Shown here one piece after another: positions 27,568 through 36,797 of a stretch of DNA of 64,000 nt. The number at the start of each line of letters is the position of its first letter. Positions within the stretch are counted from its first letter, which is position 1. The DNA is from Pseudomonas jinjuensis (lineage in GTDB: Bacteria; Pseudomonadota; Gammaproteobacteria; Pseudomonadales; Pseudomonadaceae), in the NCBI RefSeq assembly GCF_900103845.1, contig NZ_FNIJ01000024.1, forward strand, positions 1 to 64,000. Direction: 5' to 3'. The position numbers were made by a program, and so were the translations under genes. Below the pieces are notes generated by a model. The model ran no database searches, was not told the DNA's origin, and saw only the letters and a program-made list of their open reading frames with translations.

Positions 27568-28824
27568 ATGCGCACACCGGTTTTCCAGCTTTCCGCCAGC
27601 CGTCAGAATCTTCTGCATCTGACGCTCATCCGCATTCTCGTTCTCGCTGCCCAGGCCGGCTCGGTCGGCCTCGCCTACAAGGCGCAACTGATCCAGCTGC
27701 CCTGGCTGCCCCTCGGCATCACCCTCGCGGTTTCCGCTGTCCTCTGCCTGGCCACCGCCCTGCGCCTGCGCGGTCCCTGGCCGGTGACGGAGCTGGAATA
27801 CGCCGTGCAGCTGGGTTTCGACCTGATCATCCACAGCGTGCTGCTGTATTTCTCCGGCGGCTCCAGCAACCCCTTCGTTTCCTATTACCTGGTGCCGCTG
27901 ACCATCGCCGCGGCGACCCTGCCCTGGCTCTACACCATCGTCCTCGCCGGGCTGGCGCTGGCCAGCTACACCGTGCTGCTGGTGTGGTTCCATCCGTTCG
28001 AGATCGCCCCCGCCCAGCGCGACTACCTGCTGAACTACGGCATGTGGCTGAGCTTCGCCCTGGCGGCGGCGCTGATCACCTTCTTCGTCGCGCGCATGTC
28101 CGAAGTCCTGCGCCGCCAGGAACAGCTGCAGGCGCAGCGCCGCGAAGTGGACATGCGCGACCAGCAGCTGCTCGCCGTGGCGACCCAGGCCGCCGGCGCC
28201 GCCCACGAGCTGGGCACCCCGCTGGCGACCATGAGCGTGCTGCTCAAGGAGCTGCGCCAGGAACATCGCAACGTGCCGTCCCTGCAGGACGACCTGGCCC
28301 TGCTGCAGGAACAGGTGCAGCTGTGCAAGGACACCCTGCAGCATCTGGTGCGCGCCGCCGAGGCGGACCGTCGCCAGGCGGTGTACGAGCAGGGCGCCAA
28401 CGAGTGGCTGGACGCGGTGCTCAACCGCTGGCACCTGATGCGCCCGGAAGCCAGCTATCGTTACCAGATTCTCGGCCGCGGCACCGCGCCCCGGCTGACG
28501 CCGCCCACCGATCTGACCCAGGCGCTGCTCAACCTGCTGAACAACGCCGCCGACGCCTGCCCGGAAAACCTCGACATCCGGCTGGACTGGGACGCCAGCG
28601 AGATCTGCCTGAGCATCCGCGATCACGGCGCCGGCGTGCCGCTGGCCATCGCCGAGCAGCTCGGCAAACCCTTCTTCACCACCAAGGGCAAGGGCTTCGG
28701 GCTCGGCCTGTTCCTCAGCCAGGCCAGCGTCACGCGGGCCGGTGGAACGGTGAAGTTGTACAACCATGAAGATGGCGGCACTCTGACCGAGTTGCGTCTG
28801 CCACGTAGTTACGGCGTGGCCTGA
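27568..28824 (+). CDS. roxS: Redox sensor histidine kinase RoxS (RegB/PrrB family)
   Basis: 418 residues with about six membrane helices (15-175). The quinone-binding motif GGSSNPF is at residues 97-103. The phosphorylated His is about residue 213 in AAHELGTPLAT. Cys253 in EQVQLCKDTL aligns with the redox-active cysteine of RegB. The ATPase domain has LLNNAADA, DHGAGV and GKGFGLGLFL. The protein reports respiratory or redox state to RoxR, which controls the cyanide-insensitive oxidase in pseudomonads. The ATG at 27568 (MRTPVFQLS) is chosen because the longer frame adds non-conserved residues. Confidence 0.95.
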   Translation: MRTPVFQLSASRQNLLHLTLIRILVLAAQAGSVGLAYKAQLIQLPWLPLGITLAVSAVLCLATALRLRGPWPVTELEYAVQLGFDLIIHSVLLYFSGGSSNPFVSYYLVPLTIAAATLPWLYTIVLAGLALASYTVLLVWFHPFEIAPAQRDYLLNYGMWLSFALAAALITFFVARMSEVLRRQEQLQAQRREVDMRDQQLLAVATQAAGAAHELGTPLATMSVLLKELRQEHRNVPSLQDDLALLQEQVQLCKDTLQHLVRAAEADRRQAVYEQGANEWLDAVLNRWHLMRPEASYRYQILGRGTAPRLTPPTDLTQALLNLLNNAADACPENLDIRLDWDASEICLSIRDHGAGVPLAIAEQLGKPFFTTKGKGFGLGLFLSQASVTRAGGTVKLYNHEDGGTLTELRLPRSYGVA

Positions 28825-28849
28825 GCGCCACGCCCGCGAGGAAGTAGCC

Positions 28850-29410
28850 ATGAGCGAAGAGATCCTGTTCGAAGGCGAAGAGCAGCCCCACCTGCTGCTG
28901 GTGGACGACGACCCCACCTTCACCCGCGTCATGGCGCGCGCCATGAGCCGCCGCGGCCTGCGGGTCTCGGTCGCCGGTTCCGCCGAGGAAGGCCTGGCGC
29001 TGGCCAGGGAAGACCTGCCCGACTACGCGGTGCTCGACCTGAAGATGGAAGGCGAATCCGGCCTGGTGCTGCTGCCCAAGCTGCTGGAACTGGATGCCGA
29101 GATGCGCGTGGTGATCCTCACCGGCTATTCGAGCATCGCCACCGCGGTGGAAGCCATCAAGCGCGGCGCCACCAACTACCTGTGCAAGCCGGCGGACGCC
29201 GACGACGTGCTCACCGCGCTGCTCTCCGACCACGCCGACCTGGAAAGCCTGGTGCCGGAAAACCCCATGTCGGTGGACCGCCTGCAGTGGGAGCACATCC
29301 AGCGCGTGCTGGCCGAGCACGACGGCAACATCTCCGCCACCGCCCGCGCCCTGGGGATGCACCGGCGGACCTTGCAGCGCAAGCTGCAGAAGCGCCCGGT
29401 TCGCCGCTGA
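28850..29410 (+). CDS. roxR: Redox response regulator RoxR (RegA/PrrA family)
   Basis: 186 residues. The receiver domain (about 12-125) has the acidic pair VDDDP and the phospho-acceptor Asp63 in YAVLDLKME, with Thr and Lys later in ILTGYSS and LCKPAD. A Fis-type helix-turn-helix at about 143-183 (HDGNISATARALGMHRRTL) follows the proline-poor linker of RegA homologues. It follows roxS by 25 bp in one operon and is closed by a strong terminator. Confidence 0.96.
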   Translation: MSEEILFEGEEQPHLLLVDDDPTFTRVMARAMSRRGLRVSVAGSAEEGLALAREDLPDYAVLDLKMEGESGLVLLPKLLELDAEMRVVILTGYSSIATAVEAIKRGATNYLCKPADADDVLTALLSDHADLESLVPENPMSVDRLQWEHIQRVLAEHDGNISATARALGMHRRTLQRKLQKRPVRR

Positions 29411-29440
29411 GCGAACCGCTGGAATAAAACGAGATCAGAC

Positions 29441-29475
29441 AGAAGGGAGCGCCAGGAGCGCTCCCTTCTCGTTAA
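29441..29475 (+). terminator. roxSR terminator
   Basis: Agaagggagcgc and gcgctcccttct form a 12-bp stem, with a short T-rich tail (tcgtt). It lies right after roxR and before the ABC exporter gene, separating the accessory block from roxSR. Confidence 0.75.
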
Positions 29476-29494
29476 CCCGTGTCGAGCCCGAATC

Positions 29495-31228
29495 ATGACC
29501 GATAGCGCCGAATACAGCGCGGCGAACGATGCCGTCCGCAGCCGCTTCTTCTCCCGTGTCTGGCAACTGACCGCCCCCTACTGGCGCAGCGAGGAGAAGG
29601 GCATGGCCTGGCTCCTGCTGGTGGTGGTCATCGCCCTCTCGCTGGTCGGCGTCGGTGTCTCGGTGTGGCTCAACAGCTGGTACCGCGACTTCTACAACGC
29701 CCTGCAGAACAAGGACCTGGACAGCTTCATCCGCCTGATCCTGCATTTCTGCGGGATCGCCGCGGCAGCCATCCTGATCGCCGTCTATCGCCTCTACCTG
29801 ACCCAGATGCTGACCATCCGCTGGCGCCGCTGGCTGACGGAGAAGCACTTCGCCGCCTGGTTCGGCGGGAAGAACTACTACCGCCTGGAACAGCGCGGCC
29901 ACACCGACAACCCCGACCAGCGCCTCACCGAGGACCTGAACAGCTTCACCGACACCACCCTGAGCCTCGGCCTCGGCCTGATCCGCAACCTGGTCAGCCT
30001 GGTGTCCTTCTCGGTGATCCTCTGGGGCGTGTCCGGCAGCATCGAGCTGTTCGGCATCACGATTCCCGGCTACATGTTCTGGGCCGCACTGCTCTACGCG
30101 CTGGTCGGCAGCTGGCTGACCCACCTGATCGCCCGCCGCCTGATCGGCCTGAACAACCAGCAGCAGCGCTACGAGGCGGACCTGCGCTTCGGCCTGGTGC
30201 GAGTGCGCGAGAACGCCGAGAGCATCGCCCTGTACAACGGCGAGGCCAACGAGAACCAGCGACTGATGACGCGCTTCCGCAATGTGTGGGGCAATTACTG
30301 GGAGCTGATGAAGGTGCAGAAGCGCCTGACCTTCTTCAGCTCCGGCTATGCGCAGATCGCCATCATCTTCCCCCTGGTGGTCGCCGCGCCGCGCTACTTC
30401 GCCGGCAAGATCCAGCTCGGCGAACTCATGCAGATCAACTCCGCCTTCGGCAATGTGCAGGACGGCCTCAGCTGGTTCATCGACGCCTACGCCGGCCTGG
30501 CCAACTGGCGCGCCACCTGTGACCGCCTGCTGAGTTTCCGCGCGGCGATGAGCGAGACCGCGCAGGACGAGCCCGGCATCGAGGTGCACAACGGCGGCGA
30601 TGCCCTGCAGCTCCGGCGCCTGGCCCTCGACCTGCACGATGGCCGCGTGCTGCTGGAGCCGAGCAGCCTGAACCTCGCCGCTGGCGAGCACCTGCTGATC
30701 GGCGGCGCCTCCGGCGGCGGCAAGAGCACCCTGCTGCGGGCGATGAGCGGCCTCTGGCGGCACGGCTCCGGGCAGGTGCAGATGCCGGCCGGGCGCTGCC
30801 TGTTCCTGCCGCAGAAGCCCTACCTGCCGATCGGCACCCTGGAAGCGGCGCTGTGCTATCCGGAGGAATCGGGCCGGCATGGCCGCGAGCGCCTGCAGGA
30901 AGTCCTGCGCCTGTGCCGCCTGGAGCAACTGGTCCCGCGCCTGGACGAAGCCCAGCACTGGCAGCGCCTGCTCTCGCCGGGCGAGCAGCAGCGCCTGGCC
31001 ATCGCCCGCGCGCTGCTCTATGCGCCGGACTGGCTGTTCCTCGACGAGGCCACCTCGGCCATGGACGAATCCGACGAGGCCGCGCTCTACCAGGTGCTGC
31101 TGGAACAGCTGCCCGGCGTGACCCTGGTCAGCGTCGGCCACCGCACCAGCCTGAAGCGCTTCCACCCGCGCCAGCTGCGTCTGGAAGATCGCCAACTGCA
31201 GGAACTGGCGGCGGTCCTGCCCGCCTGA
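29495..31228 (+). CDS. ABC transporter with SbmA/BacA-like membrane domain (YddA family)
   Basis: 577-residue half-transporter with fused ATPase. The membrane domain (about 20-340, ABC_membrane_2 type) has LNSWYRDFYNALQNKD, which is diagnostic of SbmA/BacA/YddA and peroxisomal ABCD-like proteins. The nucleotide-binding domain has Walker A GGASGGGKST (about 402-411), signature LSPGEQQRLAIARA and Walker B WLFLDEATSAMD. SbmA relatives import peptides using proton gradients, while YddA versions use ATP; the substrate here is unknown. The gene is not between roxR and magA in PAO1 as I recall it, so it begins an accessory block. Confidence 0.85.
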   Translation: MTDSAEYSAANDAVRSRFFSRVWQLTAPYWRSEEKGMAWLLLVVVIALSLVGVGVSVWLNSWYRDFYNALQNKDLDSFIRLILHFCGIAAAAILIAVYRLYLTQMLTIRWRRWLTEKHFAAWFGGKNYYRLEQRGHTDNPDQRLTEDLNSFTDTTLSLGLGLIRNLVSLVSFSVILWGVSGSIELFGITIPGYMFWAALLYALVGSWLTHLIARRLIGLNNQQQRYEADLRFGLVRVRENAESIALYNGEANENQRLMTRFRNVWGNYWELMKVQKRLTFFSSGYAQIAIIFPLVVAAPRYFAGKIQLGELMQINSAFGNVQDGLSWFIDAYAGLANWRATCDRLLSFRAAMSETAQDEPGIEVHNGGDALQLRRLALDLHDGRVLLEPSSLNLAAGEHLLIGGASGGGKSTLLRAMSGLWRHGSGQVQMPAGRCLFLPQKPYLPIGTLEAALCYPEESGRHGRERLQEVLRLCRLEQLVPRLDEAQHWQRLLSPGEQQRLAIARALLYAPDWLFLDEATSAMDESDEAALYQVLLEQLPGVTLVSVGHRTSLKRFHPRQLRLEDRQLQELAAVLPA

Positions 31229-31283
31229 CCGGCCAAGGGCGCGCCTGCTATCATCGGCGCGCCTTCCTGCCTGTGCGCCTTCC

Positions 31284-32225
31284 ATGCTCTCGATCTTCTA
31301 CGCCACCCTGGGCATCACCGCCCCGGTCTTCGCCATGCTGTTCCTCGGCGTGCTGCTGCGGCGGCTCGGCTGGATCGACGTGCCCTTCATCAACACCGCG
31401 TCGGCGCTGGTGTTCAAGGCCACCATGCCGACCATGCTGTTCCTCGGCATCTACCACGCGGACCTGCATACCGCGGCGAGCCCGGCGGTGCTGGCCTACT
31501 TCTGCGTGGCGACCCTCGTCGGCTTCCTCTTCGCCTGGGGCTGGGCGGTCTGGCGGGTGCCGCGCGAGGAGCGCGGCGTGTACACCCAGGGCGCCTTCCG
31601 CGGCAACAACGGAATCGTCGGCCTGGCCCTGGCGACCAGCCTCTACGGCGCCCACGGCCTGGCGCTGGGATCGGTGCTCGCCGGCCTGGTGATCCTCGCC
31701 TACAACACCCTGTCGGTGGTGGTGCTGGCGATCTACAGCCCGAGCCTGAAGTCCGACCCCTGGAGCATCTGCAAGAGCGTGATGCGCAACCCGCTGATCC
31801 TCAGCGTGCTGGCGGCGCTGCCGTTCTCCTGGCTGGGCATCACCCTGCCCGAGTGGCTGCTGACCTCCGGCGAGTACTTCGCGCGGATGACCATGCCGCT
31901 GGCGCTGATCTGCATCGGCGGCACCCTGTCGCTGGCCGCGTTGCGCGACAGCGGCTCCCTCGCCATCAGCGCCAGCCTGATGAAGATGGTCGGGCTGCCG
32001 GCGCTGTGCACGCTGGGGGCCTGGCTCGTCGGTTTCCGTGGCGCCGAACTGGGCGTGCTGTTCCTCTACTTCGCCAGCCCGACGGCGGCGGCCAGCTTCG
32101 TCATGGCCCAGGCGGCGAACGCCAACCACCAGCTGGCCAGCTCGATCATCGTCATCACCACCCTGGCGGCGGCGGTGACCATCAATATCGGCATCTTCCT
32201 GCTGCAGTGGGGTGGCTGGATCTAG
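31284..32225 (+). CDS. AEC (auxin efflux carrier) family transporter
   Basis: 313 residues, about ten hydrophobic helices. It has the family's repeat-like halves with the helix-breaking NNGIVGLALA segment in the first half and the ICIGGTLS and ANHQLASSIIVITTLAA segments in the second. Bacterial members often carry dicarboxylates or other organic anions. No substrate can be assigned. It starts 55 bp after the ABC gene on the same strand and converges with the ligase gene. No clear Shine-Dalgarno precedes the ATG. Confidence 0.85.
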   Translation: MLSIFYATLGITAPVFAMLFLGVLLRRLGWIDVPFINTASALVFKATMPTMLFLGIYHADLHTAASPAVLAYFCVATLVGFLFAWGWAVWRVPREERGVYTQGAFRGNNGIVGLALATSLYGAHGLALGSVLAGLVILAYNTLSVVVLAIYSPSLKSDPWSICKSVMRNPLILSVLAALPFSWLGITLPEWLLTSGEYFARMTMPLALICIGGTLSLAALRDSGSLAISASLMKMVGLPALCTLGAWLVGFRGAELGVLFLYFASPTAAASFVMAQAANANHQLASSIIVITTLAAAVTINIGIFLLQWGGWI

Positions 32226-32237
32226 CGACCCGGCGGC

Positions 32238-35069
32238 TCAACCCGCCAGGCGCAACCGGTCCGGCTCGTCCAGGCGTTGCAGCAGCACCGCCCGCGCCTG
32301 GTCGCGCAGCCTGATCGCATCCAGCCAGTCGCGTCCTCCCGCCAGCAGCTGCGGGCAGACGCTAACGTGCAGTTCGCCATGGTGCGGGAACCACTGCCCG
32401 TCGCGCAGCAGCATGCGCGAGCCGCGGATGGCCACCGGCACCAGCGGCACGTCGGCGCGCGCGGCGAGGACGAAGGCGCCCATGCGGAACGGCATCAGCC
32501 CCGGCTCGCGGGTCAGCGTGCCTTCGGGGAAGAACAGCAGGGACTGCCCGCGCTGCAGCGCCTCCGCCAGGACCTCGGCGTCGGCGGCGCTGCGGCGCGG
32601 ATCGAAGCGTTCGACGAAGCAGGTGCCCAGGCGGCGCAGGAAGGTCCCGGCGACGAGCTGCCCGGCCAGTTCGCGCTTGGCGACGAAGCTGAAGCGCGGC
32701 GGCAGCGCCGCGCAGAGCGCCAGCCCGTCGAGGTAGCTGGCGTGGTTGGCGACCAGCACGCGCACCTCGCCGCGGTACAGGCGCCCCAGGCCGTCGGCCC
32801 GCAGCGGCACCCCGACCAGGTACAGGAAGCCGCGCGCCGCCCGCCGCGCCAGGCGTCGGCACCAGTCCGGGCTGGGCAGTAATGCAACCGTCAGCCAGGT
32901 CAGGCTGCCGATCAGCATCAGCAGTCCCCAGAACCAGGCGGCATAGAACAGTTCCTGCAGCGCCTGCCAGCCGCGGCGGAGCTGGGCACCCGCCACGCTG
33001 CGCACGAGTCGCAGCAGTTGCCGCCAGGCCGCCGGCGGCGCCCGTCCCAGCTCGCCGCGTTCGTAGAGTTCGCGGCTGGCGGCGCGGCGGATCTTGCCGC
33101 TGGAGGTCTTGAGCACGCTGTGCGGCGGCGCCAGCACGATGTCGTCCGGCGCCGTTCCGGTCAGTTCCAGGCACAGGCGGGTGATCGCCTGGCGCAGGCG
33201 CTCCAGCTCCCCGGGCTTCTGTTCGCGGGTTTCCGCCAGTACCACCAGGCGCTCGCCGCCCGCCGCGCCGGTGCAGCCGAACACCGCCACGCAGCCCTTG
33301 CGCAGGCCGGGCAGGTTGCCCACGGCGTTCTCCACGTCGTAGGGGTAGATATTGCGCCCGCCGCGGATGATCAGGTCCTTGACCCGGCCGCTGAGGTAGA
33401 GCTCGCCGGCGGCGATGTAGCCCAGGTCCTGGGAGTCGACCCAGTCGCCATCGCGAACCCGCGCACTCTCCTGCGGATTGCGGAAGTAGCCGGCGGTGGT
33501 GGACGGCCCGCGGAACTGCAGATGTCCCTCGCGCCGCTCGGGCAGCTCGATTCCACGGTCGTCGACGATGCGCACCTGGTGTCCCGGCAGCGGGTGCCCG
33601 CAGGAAACGAAGCGGAGTGCGCCGGGGCTGTCCGGCTCGACGCGCAGCGCCCGGCCCCGGGACTGGAAGGCGTCGCGCTGGACATGGTCGATCAGCGGCC
33701 CGCGCCCCGGCTCCGCCAGGGTCACGTCGAGGGTCGCCTCGGCCAGCCCGTACACCGGCATCAGCGCGCCGGGGGCCAGACCGTAGCGGGCGAAGCGCTC
33801 GGCGAAGCGTTGCAGGGTGTCCGGATTGACCGGTTCGGCGCCGTTCAGCGCCAGGCGCCAGCTGCTCAGGTCCAGCCCTTCGAGTTGCGCGTCGTCGAGT
33901 CGGTTCAGGCACAGCTCGTAGGCGAAGTTGGGCGCCGCCGACAGCGTGCCGCGATGCTCGTGGATGCTCCACAGCCAGCGCGCCGGGCGGGCGAGGAAGG
34001 CCAGCGGCGACATCAGCACCAGCGGGAAGGCGTAGTAGAGGCTGCCGAACCAGGCGCCGATCAGGCCCATGTCGTGGTACATCGGCAGCCAGCTGACGAA
34101 TACGTCGTCCGCCGTGACCCGCAGCGCCGAGCCCATGGCGCGCAGGTTGGCCAGCAGGTTGGCGTGGCTGACCATCACCCCCTTGGGCTGGCCGGTGCTG
34201 CCCGAGGTGTACTGCAGGAAGGCGAGGTCCTGCGCCTGCCGCTGCGGCTCGGTCCAGCTGCCGCCGGTTTCGGACAGCTCGGCGACGCTGGCGATCATGC
34301 CCAGGCTCGGCACCTGCGCCCGGAGCAGGCGGGCGATCATCCTGGCCTCGGGCACGGTGATCAGCGCCCTGGCCTCGGCGTTGGCGAGGATGGCCGCCTG
34401 GCGCTGCAGGTGTTCCTCGATCCGGTTCAGGCGCATGGGCGGATAGATGGGCACCGGCACCCCGCCGGCCAGCATCACGCCGAGGAAGGCATGGAGGAAG
34501 TCGCGCCCGGTGGGCAGCATCAGCGCGACCCGTTCGCCGCCGCGCAGCCCGTGGCGTTGCAGGCCGCAGGCGACGGCCAGCGCGCCCTGGTGCAGCGCCG
34601 CGTAGCTGATGTCTTCCTGGCTGTCGCCTTCGCCCAGCAGGTGTACCTGGGTGCGCTGGGGATGATGGCTGAGGTGCCACTGCAGCACTTCGATCAGGGT
34701 CTGCGCACGCTCCGGCGTCCCCGCATCCGCAGGCTCGTCCGTTCGCGCGCCGATACCCGGCATGGACGGCGTTTCGCGGCGCCCGCCCGCGCCCAGGGCC
34801 TGCAGCAGATCGTGCAGGGTTTCCGCTTCGCCGAACGCGGCTTCCGGCAGGTGCACGCCGAACTCGCGTTCGAGGCGCGACCAGAGTTCCGCCCGGCCCA
34901 GGCTGTCCACGCCGAGATCGTCCTCGAGGCGGCTGTCCAGGCCGATGTGCAGGCTGGCCGCATCCTGCGGGCGCAACTCGGCGACGACCTGGCGGACGAT
35001 CGCCAGCAGGCGTTCCGTCGTCCCGTCGGGACCCGGCACGACGCGGGTGTCATCGGATGCGAACGGCAT
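32238..35069 (-). CDS. Acyl carrier / fatty-acyl-AMP ligase / acyltransferase fusion
   Basis: 943 residues with three modules. Residues about 15-95 form an acyl carrier domain with Ser56 in LEDDLGVDSLGRAEL as the phosphopantetheine site. About 115-690 is an adenylate-forming ligase with LQYTSGSTGQPKGVM and the FAAL-type SWLPMYHDMGLIG motif. After a hydrophobic segment at about 705-745 comes a PlsC-type acyltransferase with NHASYLDG at about 775 and FFPEGTLTREPG. It could activate a fatty acid, load its own carrier domain and transfer the acyl group to a lipid acceptor at the membrane. The ATG at 35069 has GAGGG upstream; a longer frame to 35201 is unlikely. It is divergent from a transporter gene. 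Acceptor and product are unknown. Confidence 0.88.
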   Translation of the reverse strand: MPFASDDTRVVPGPDGTTERLLAIVRQVVAELRPQDAASLHIGLDSRLEDDLGVDSLGRAELWSRLEREFGVHLPEAAFGEAETLHDLLQALGAGGRRETPSMPGIGARTDEPADAGTPERAQTLIEVLQWHLSHHPQRTQVHLLGEGDSQEDISYAALHQGALAVACGLQRHGLRGGERVALMLPTGRDFLHAFLGVMLAGGVPVPIYPPMRLNRIEEHLQRQAAILANAEARALITVPEARMIARLLRAQVPSLGMIASVAELSETGGSWTEPQRQAQDLAFLQYTSGSTGQPKGVMVSHANLLANLRAMGSALRVTADDVFVSWLPMYHDMGLIGAWFGSLYYAFPLVLMSPLAFLARPARWLWSIHEHRGTLSAAPNFAYELCLNRLDDAQLEGLDLSSWRLALNGAEPVNPDTLQRFAERFARYGLAPGALMPVYGLAEATLDVTLAEPGRGPLIDHVQRDAFQSRGRALRVEPDSPGALRFVSCGHPLPGHQVRIVDDRGIELPERREGHLQFRGPSTTAGYFRNPQESARVRDGDWVDSQDLGYIAAGELYLSGRVKDLIIRGGRNIYPYDVENAVGNLPGLRKGCVAVFGCTGAAGGERLVVLAETREQKPGELERLRQAITRLCLELTGTAPDDIVLAPPHSVLKTSSGKIRRAASRELYERGELGRAPPAAWRQLLRLVRSVAGAQLRRGWQALQELFYAAWFWGLLMLIGSLTWLTVALLPSPDWCRRLARRAARGFLYLVGVPLRADGLGRLYRGEVRVLVANHASYLDGLALCAALPPRFSFVAKRELAGQLVAGTFLRRLGTCFVERFDPRRSAADAEVLAEALQRGQSLLFFPEGTLTREPGLMPFRMGAFVLAARADVPLVPVAIRGSRMLLRDGQWFPHHGELHVSVCPQLLAGGRDWLDAIRLRDQARAVLLQRLDEPDRLRLAG

Positions 35070-35274
35070 CGACAGCCCTCGTGAGGCGACGGCTTCACCG
35101 GCCGTCACGTTCTTGCACCATAGGCCCTTGGCGGCGCCGGCGGTAGCGGCAGCGGACCAGTTGCACATCGCCATCTCCCGGATCGCGGCGGGAACTGGCA
35201 TCCTTTCCGATCCGGCGCGCTCGCCAGACCGTGCAGGCCCCGGAGACCATCGACCAGCAGAACGGAGAATCTAC

Positions 35275-36582
35275 ATGTCCGCCAGTCTCGTCCCGGGAGT
35301 GCGCTATCGAGAAGTCTGGGCCTGGGCGATGTACGACTTCGCCAACTCCGGCTACACCACGGTGGTGACCACGGCGGTGTTCAACGCCTTCTTCGTCGCC
35401 GTGGTCGCCGGCGGCGCGGACTGGGGTACCCTGGCGTGGACCAGCGCCATCTCGCTTTCCTACCTGCTGGTGATCCTCAGCGCTCCGCTGGTGGGCGCCT
35501 ACGCCGATGCCTGCGCGTGCAAGAAGCGCCTGCTGCTGCTGACCACCATCGGCTGCGTGCTGTGCACCGCCGGCCTGGCGCTGGCCGGTCCCGGCACCCT
35601 CGCCCTGGCGGTGCTGTTCGTGGTGCTGTCGAACTTCTTCTTCGGCACCGGCGAGAACCTGGTCGCCGCCTTCCTCCCCGAACTGGCGCGCAGCGATGCC
35701 CTCGGCCGGGTTTCCGGCTGGGGCTGGGGACTGGGCTACATCGGCGGCCTGCTCAGCCTCGGCGCCTGCCTGGCGTACGTCGCCTGGGCGCAGGGGAAGG
35801 GGCAGGACGCGGCGGACTTCGTTCCGGTGTGCATGCTGATCACCGCGGCGCTGTTCGCCCTGTCCAGCCTGCCGACCTTCCTCTTCCTGCGCGAACGGGC
35901 GCGCCCGCAGCTGCGCGCCGACGAGCGCCATCGCCTGCGCCAGACCTGGGCGCGCCTGGGGCGCACGCTGCGCGAGGCGCGCCGCTACCGCGACCTGCTG
36001 CGCTTTTTGCTGTGCACCCTGAGCTATCAGGCGGGAATCTCGGCGGTGATCACCCTGGCCGCCATCTATGCCGACCAGGCCATGGGCTTCAGCACCCAGG
36101 ACACCCTGCTGCTGATCTTCGTGGTCAACATCACCGCTTCGCTCGGCGCCCTGGCCTTCGGCCACCTGCAGGACCATCTCGGCCACCGCCTGACCCTGGC
36201 CCTGACCCTGTGCGGCTGGATTCTCATGGTGGCGCTGGTGTGGTCGGCCCAGGGGCCGGCGCAGTTCTGGCTGGCGGCCAACGTCGCCGGGCTGTGCATG
36301 GGCGCCAGCCAGTCGGCCGGGCGCGCCATCGTCGGCCTGCTGGCACCGCCGACGCGGCTGGGGGAGTTCTTCGGCCTGTGGGGGCAGGCGGTCAAACTGT
36401 CGTCGATCCTCGGGCCGATGACCTACGGCCTGACCAACTGGCTGAGCGACGGCGATCACCGCCTGGCGATGCTGGTGACGGGCAGCTACTTCGTGGTCGG
36501 CCTGCTGCTGCTGGCTGGCATCGACCTCAAGCGCGGCCAGCGTGCGGCGCTGGTCGATGCGGCGGAGGCCACGGCCGCATAA
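35275..36582 (+). CDS. UMF1/Atg22-type MFS transporter
   Basis: 435 residues with about 12 membrane helices. The opening VWAWAMYDFANSGYTTVV is the hallmark of the UMF1 (Atg22-like) MFS family, and the helix-10/11 region has QSAGRAIVGLLAPPTRLGEFFG, also typical. The ATG at 35275 has GGAGA at the right distance; the longer frame to 34762 runs antisense through the ligase gene and is rejected. The substrate is unknown. Its divergent pairing with the ACP-ligase-acyltransferase gene recalls the lplT-aas pairing of enterobacteria, but LplT belongs to another MFS branch. Confidence 0.88.
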   Translation: MSASLVPGVRYREVWAWAMYDFANSGYTTVVTTAVFNAFFVAVVAGGADWGTLAWTSAISLSYLLVILSAPLVGAYADACACKKRLLLLTTIGCVLCTAGLALAGPGTLALAVLFVVLSNFFFGTGENLVAAFLPELARSDALGRVSGWGWGLGYIGGLLSLGACLAYVAWAQGKGQDAADFVPVCMLITAALFALSSLPTFLFLRERARPQLRADERHRLRQTWARLGRTLREARRYRDLLRFLLCTLSYQAGISAVITLAAIYADQAMGFSTQDTLLLIFVVNITASLGALAFGHLQDHLGHRLTLALTLCGWILMVALVWSAQGPAQFWLAANVAGLCMGASQSAGRAIVGLLAPPTRLGEFFGLWGQAVKLSSILGPMTYGLTNWLSDGDHRLAMLVTGSYFVVGLLLLAGIDLKRGQRAALVDAAEATAA

Positions 36583-36594
36583 GTCGATGCTTTT

Positions 36595-36682
36595 GTAGGA
36601 GCCAGCTTGCTGGCGATTTGTCGTGTTCGCCGGCGCCGCCGGATTTGCCGGAAGGTTTGGATCGCCAGCAAGCTGGCTCCTA
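36595..36682. repeat. REP doublet between the MFS gene and magA
   Basis: Gtaggagccagcttgctggc at 36595 and atcgccagcaagctggctcc at 36661, opposed. They end the accessory block and precede the mag promoter region (36683-36794). Confidence 0.88.
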
Positions 36683-36782
36683 CAGGTTCGGCATCGCCTA
36701 CAGACCAATCCGATGTGTCCTCGGAATGCTCCGATAGTCCGCTTCGTCAGGTCCGTCTAGGCTTAGCGAATTTCCTTTCACT

Positions 36783-36797
36783 CAAGGACCGACCATG
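36783..36797 (+). promoter_or_regulatory. Possible RsmA site at the magA ribosome-binding region
   Basis: Caaggacc overlaps the Shine-Dalgarno 5-8 bases before the magA ATG and fits the A(R)GGA core bound by RsmA/CsrA. The P. aeruginosa mag operon is known to be under RetS/LadS-Gac-Rsm control. I cannot show a second site or hairpin presentation. Confidence 0.3.
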
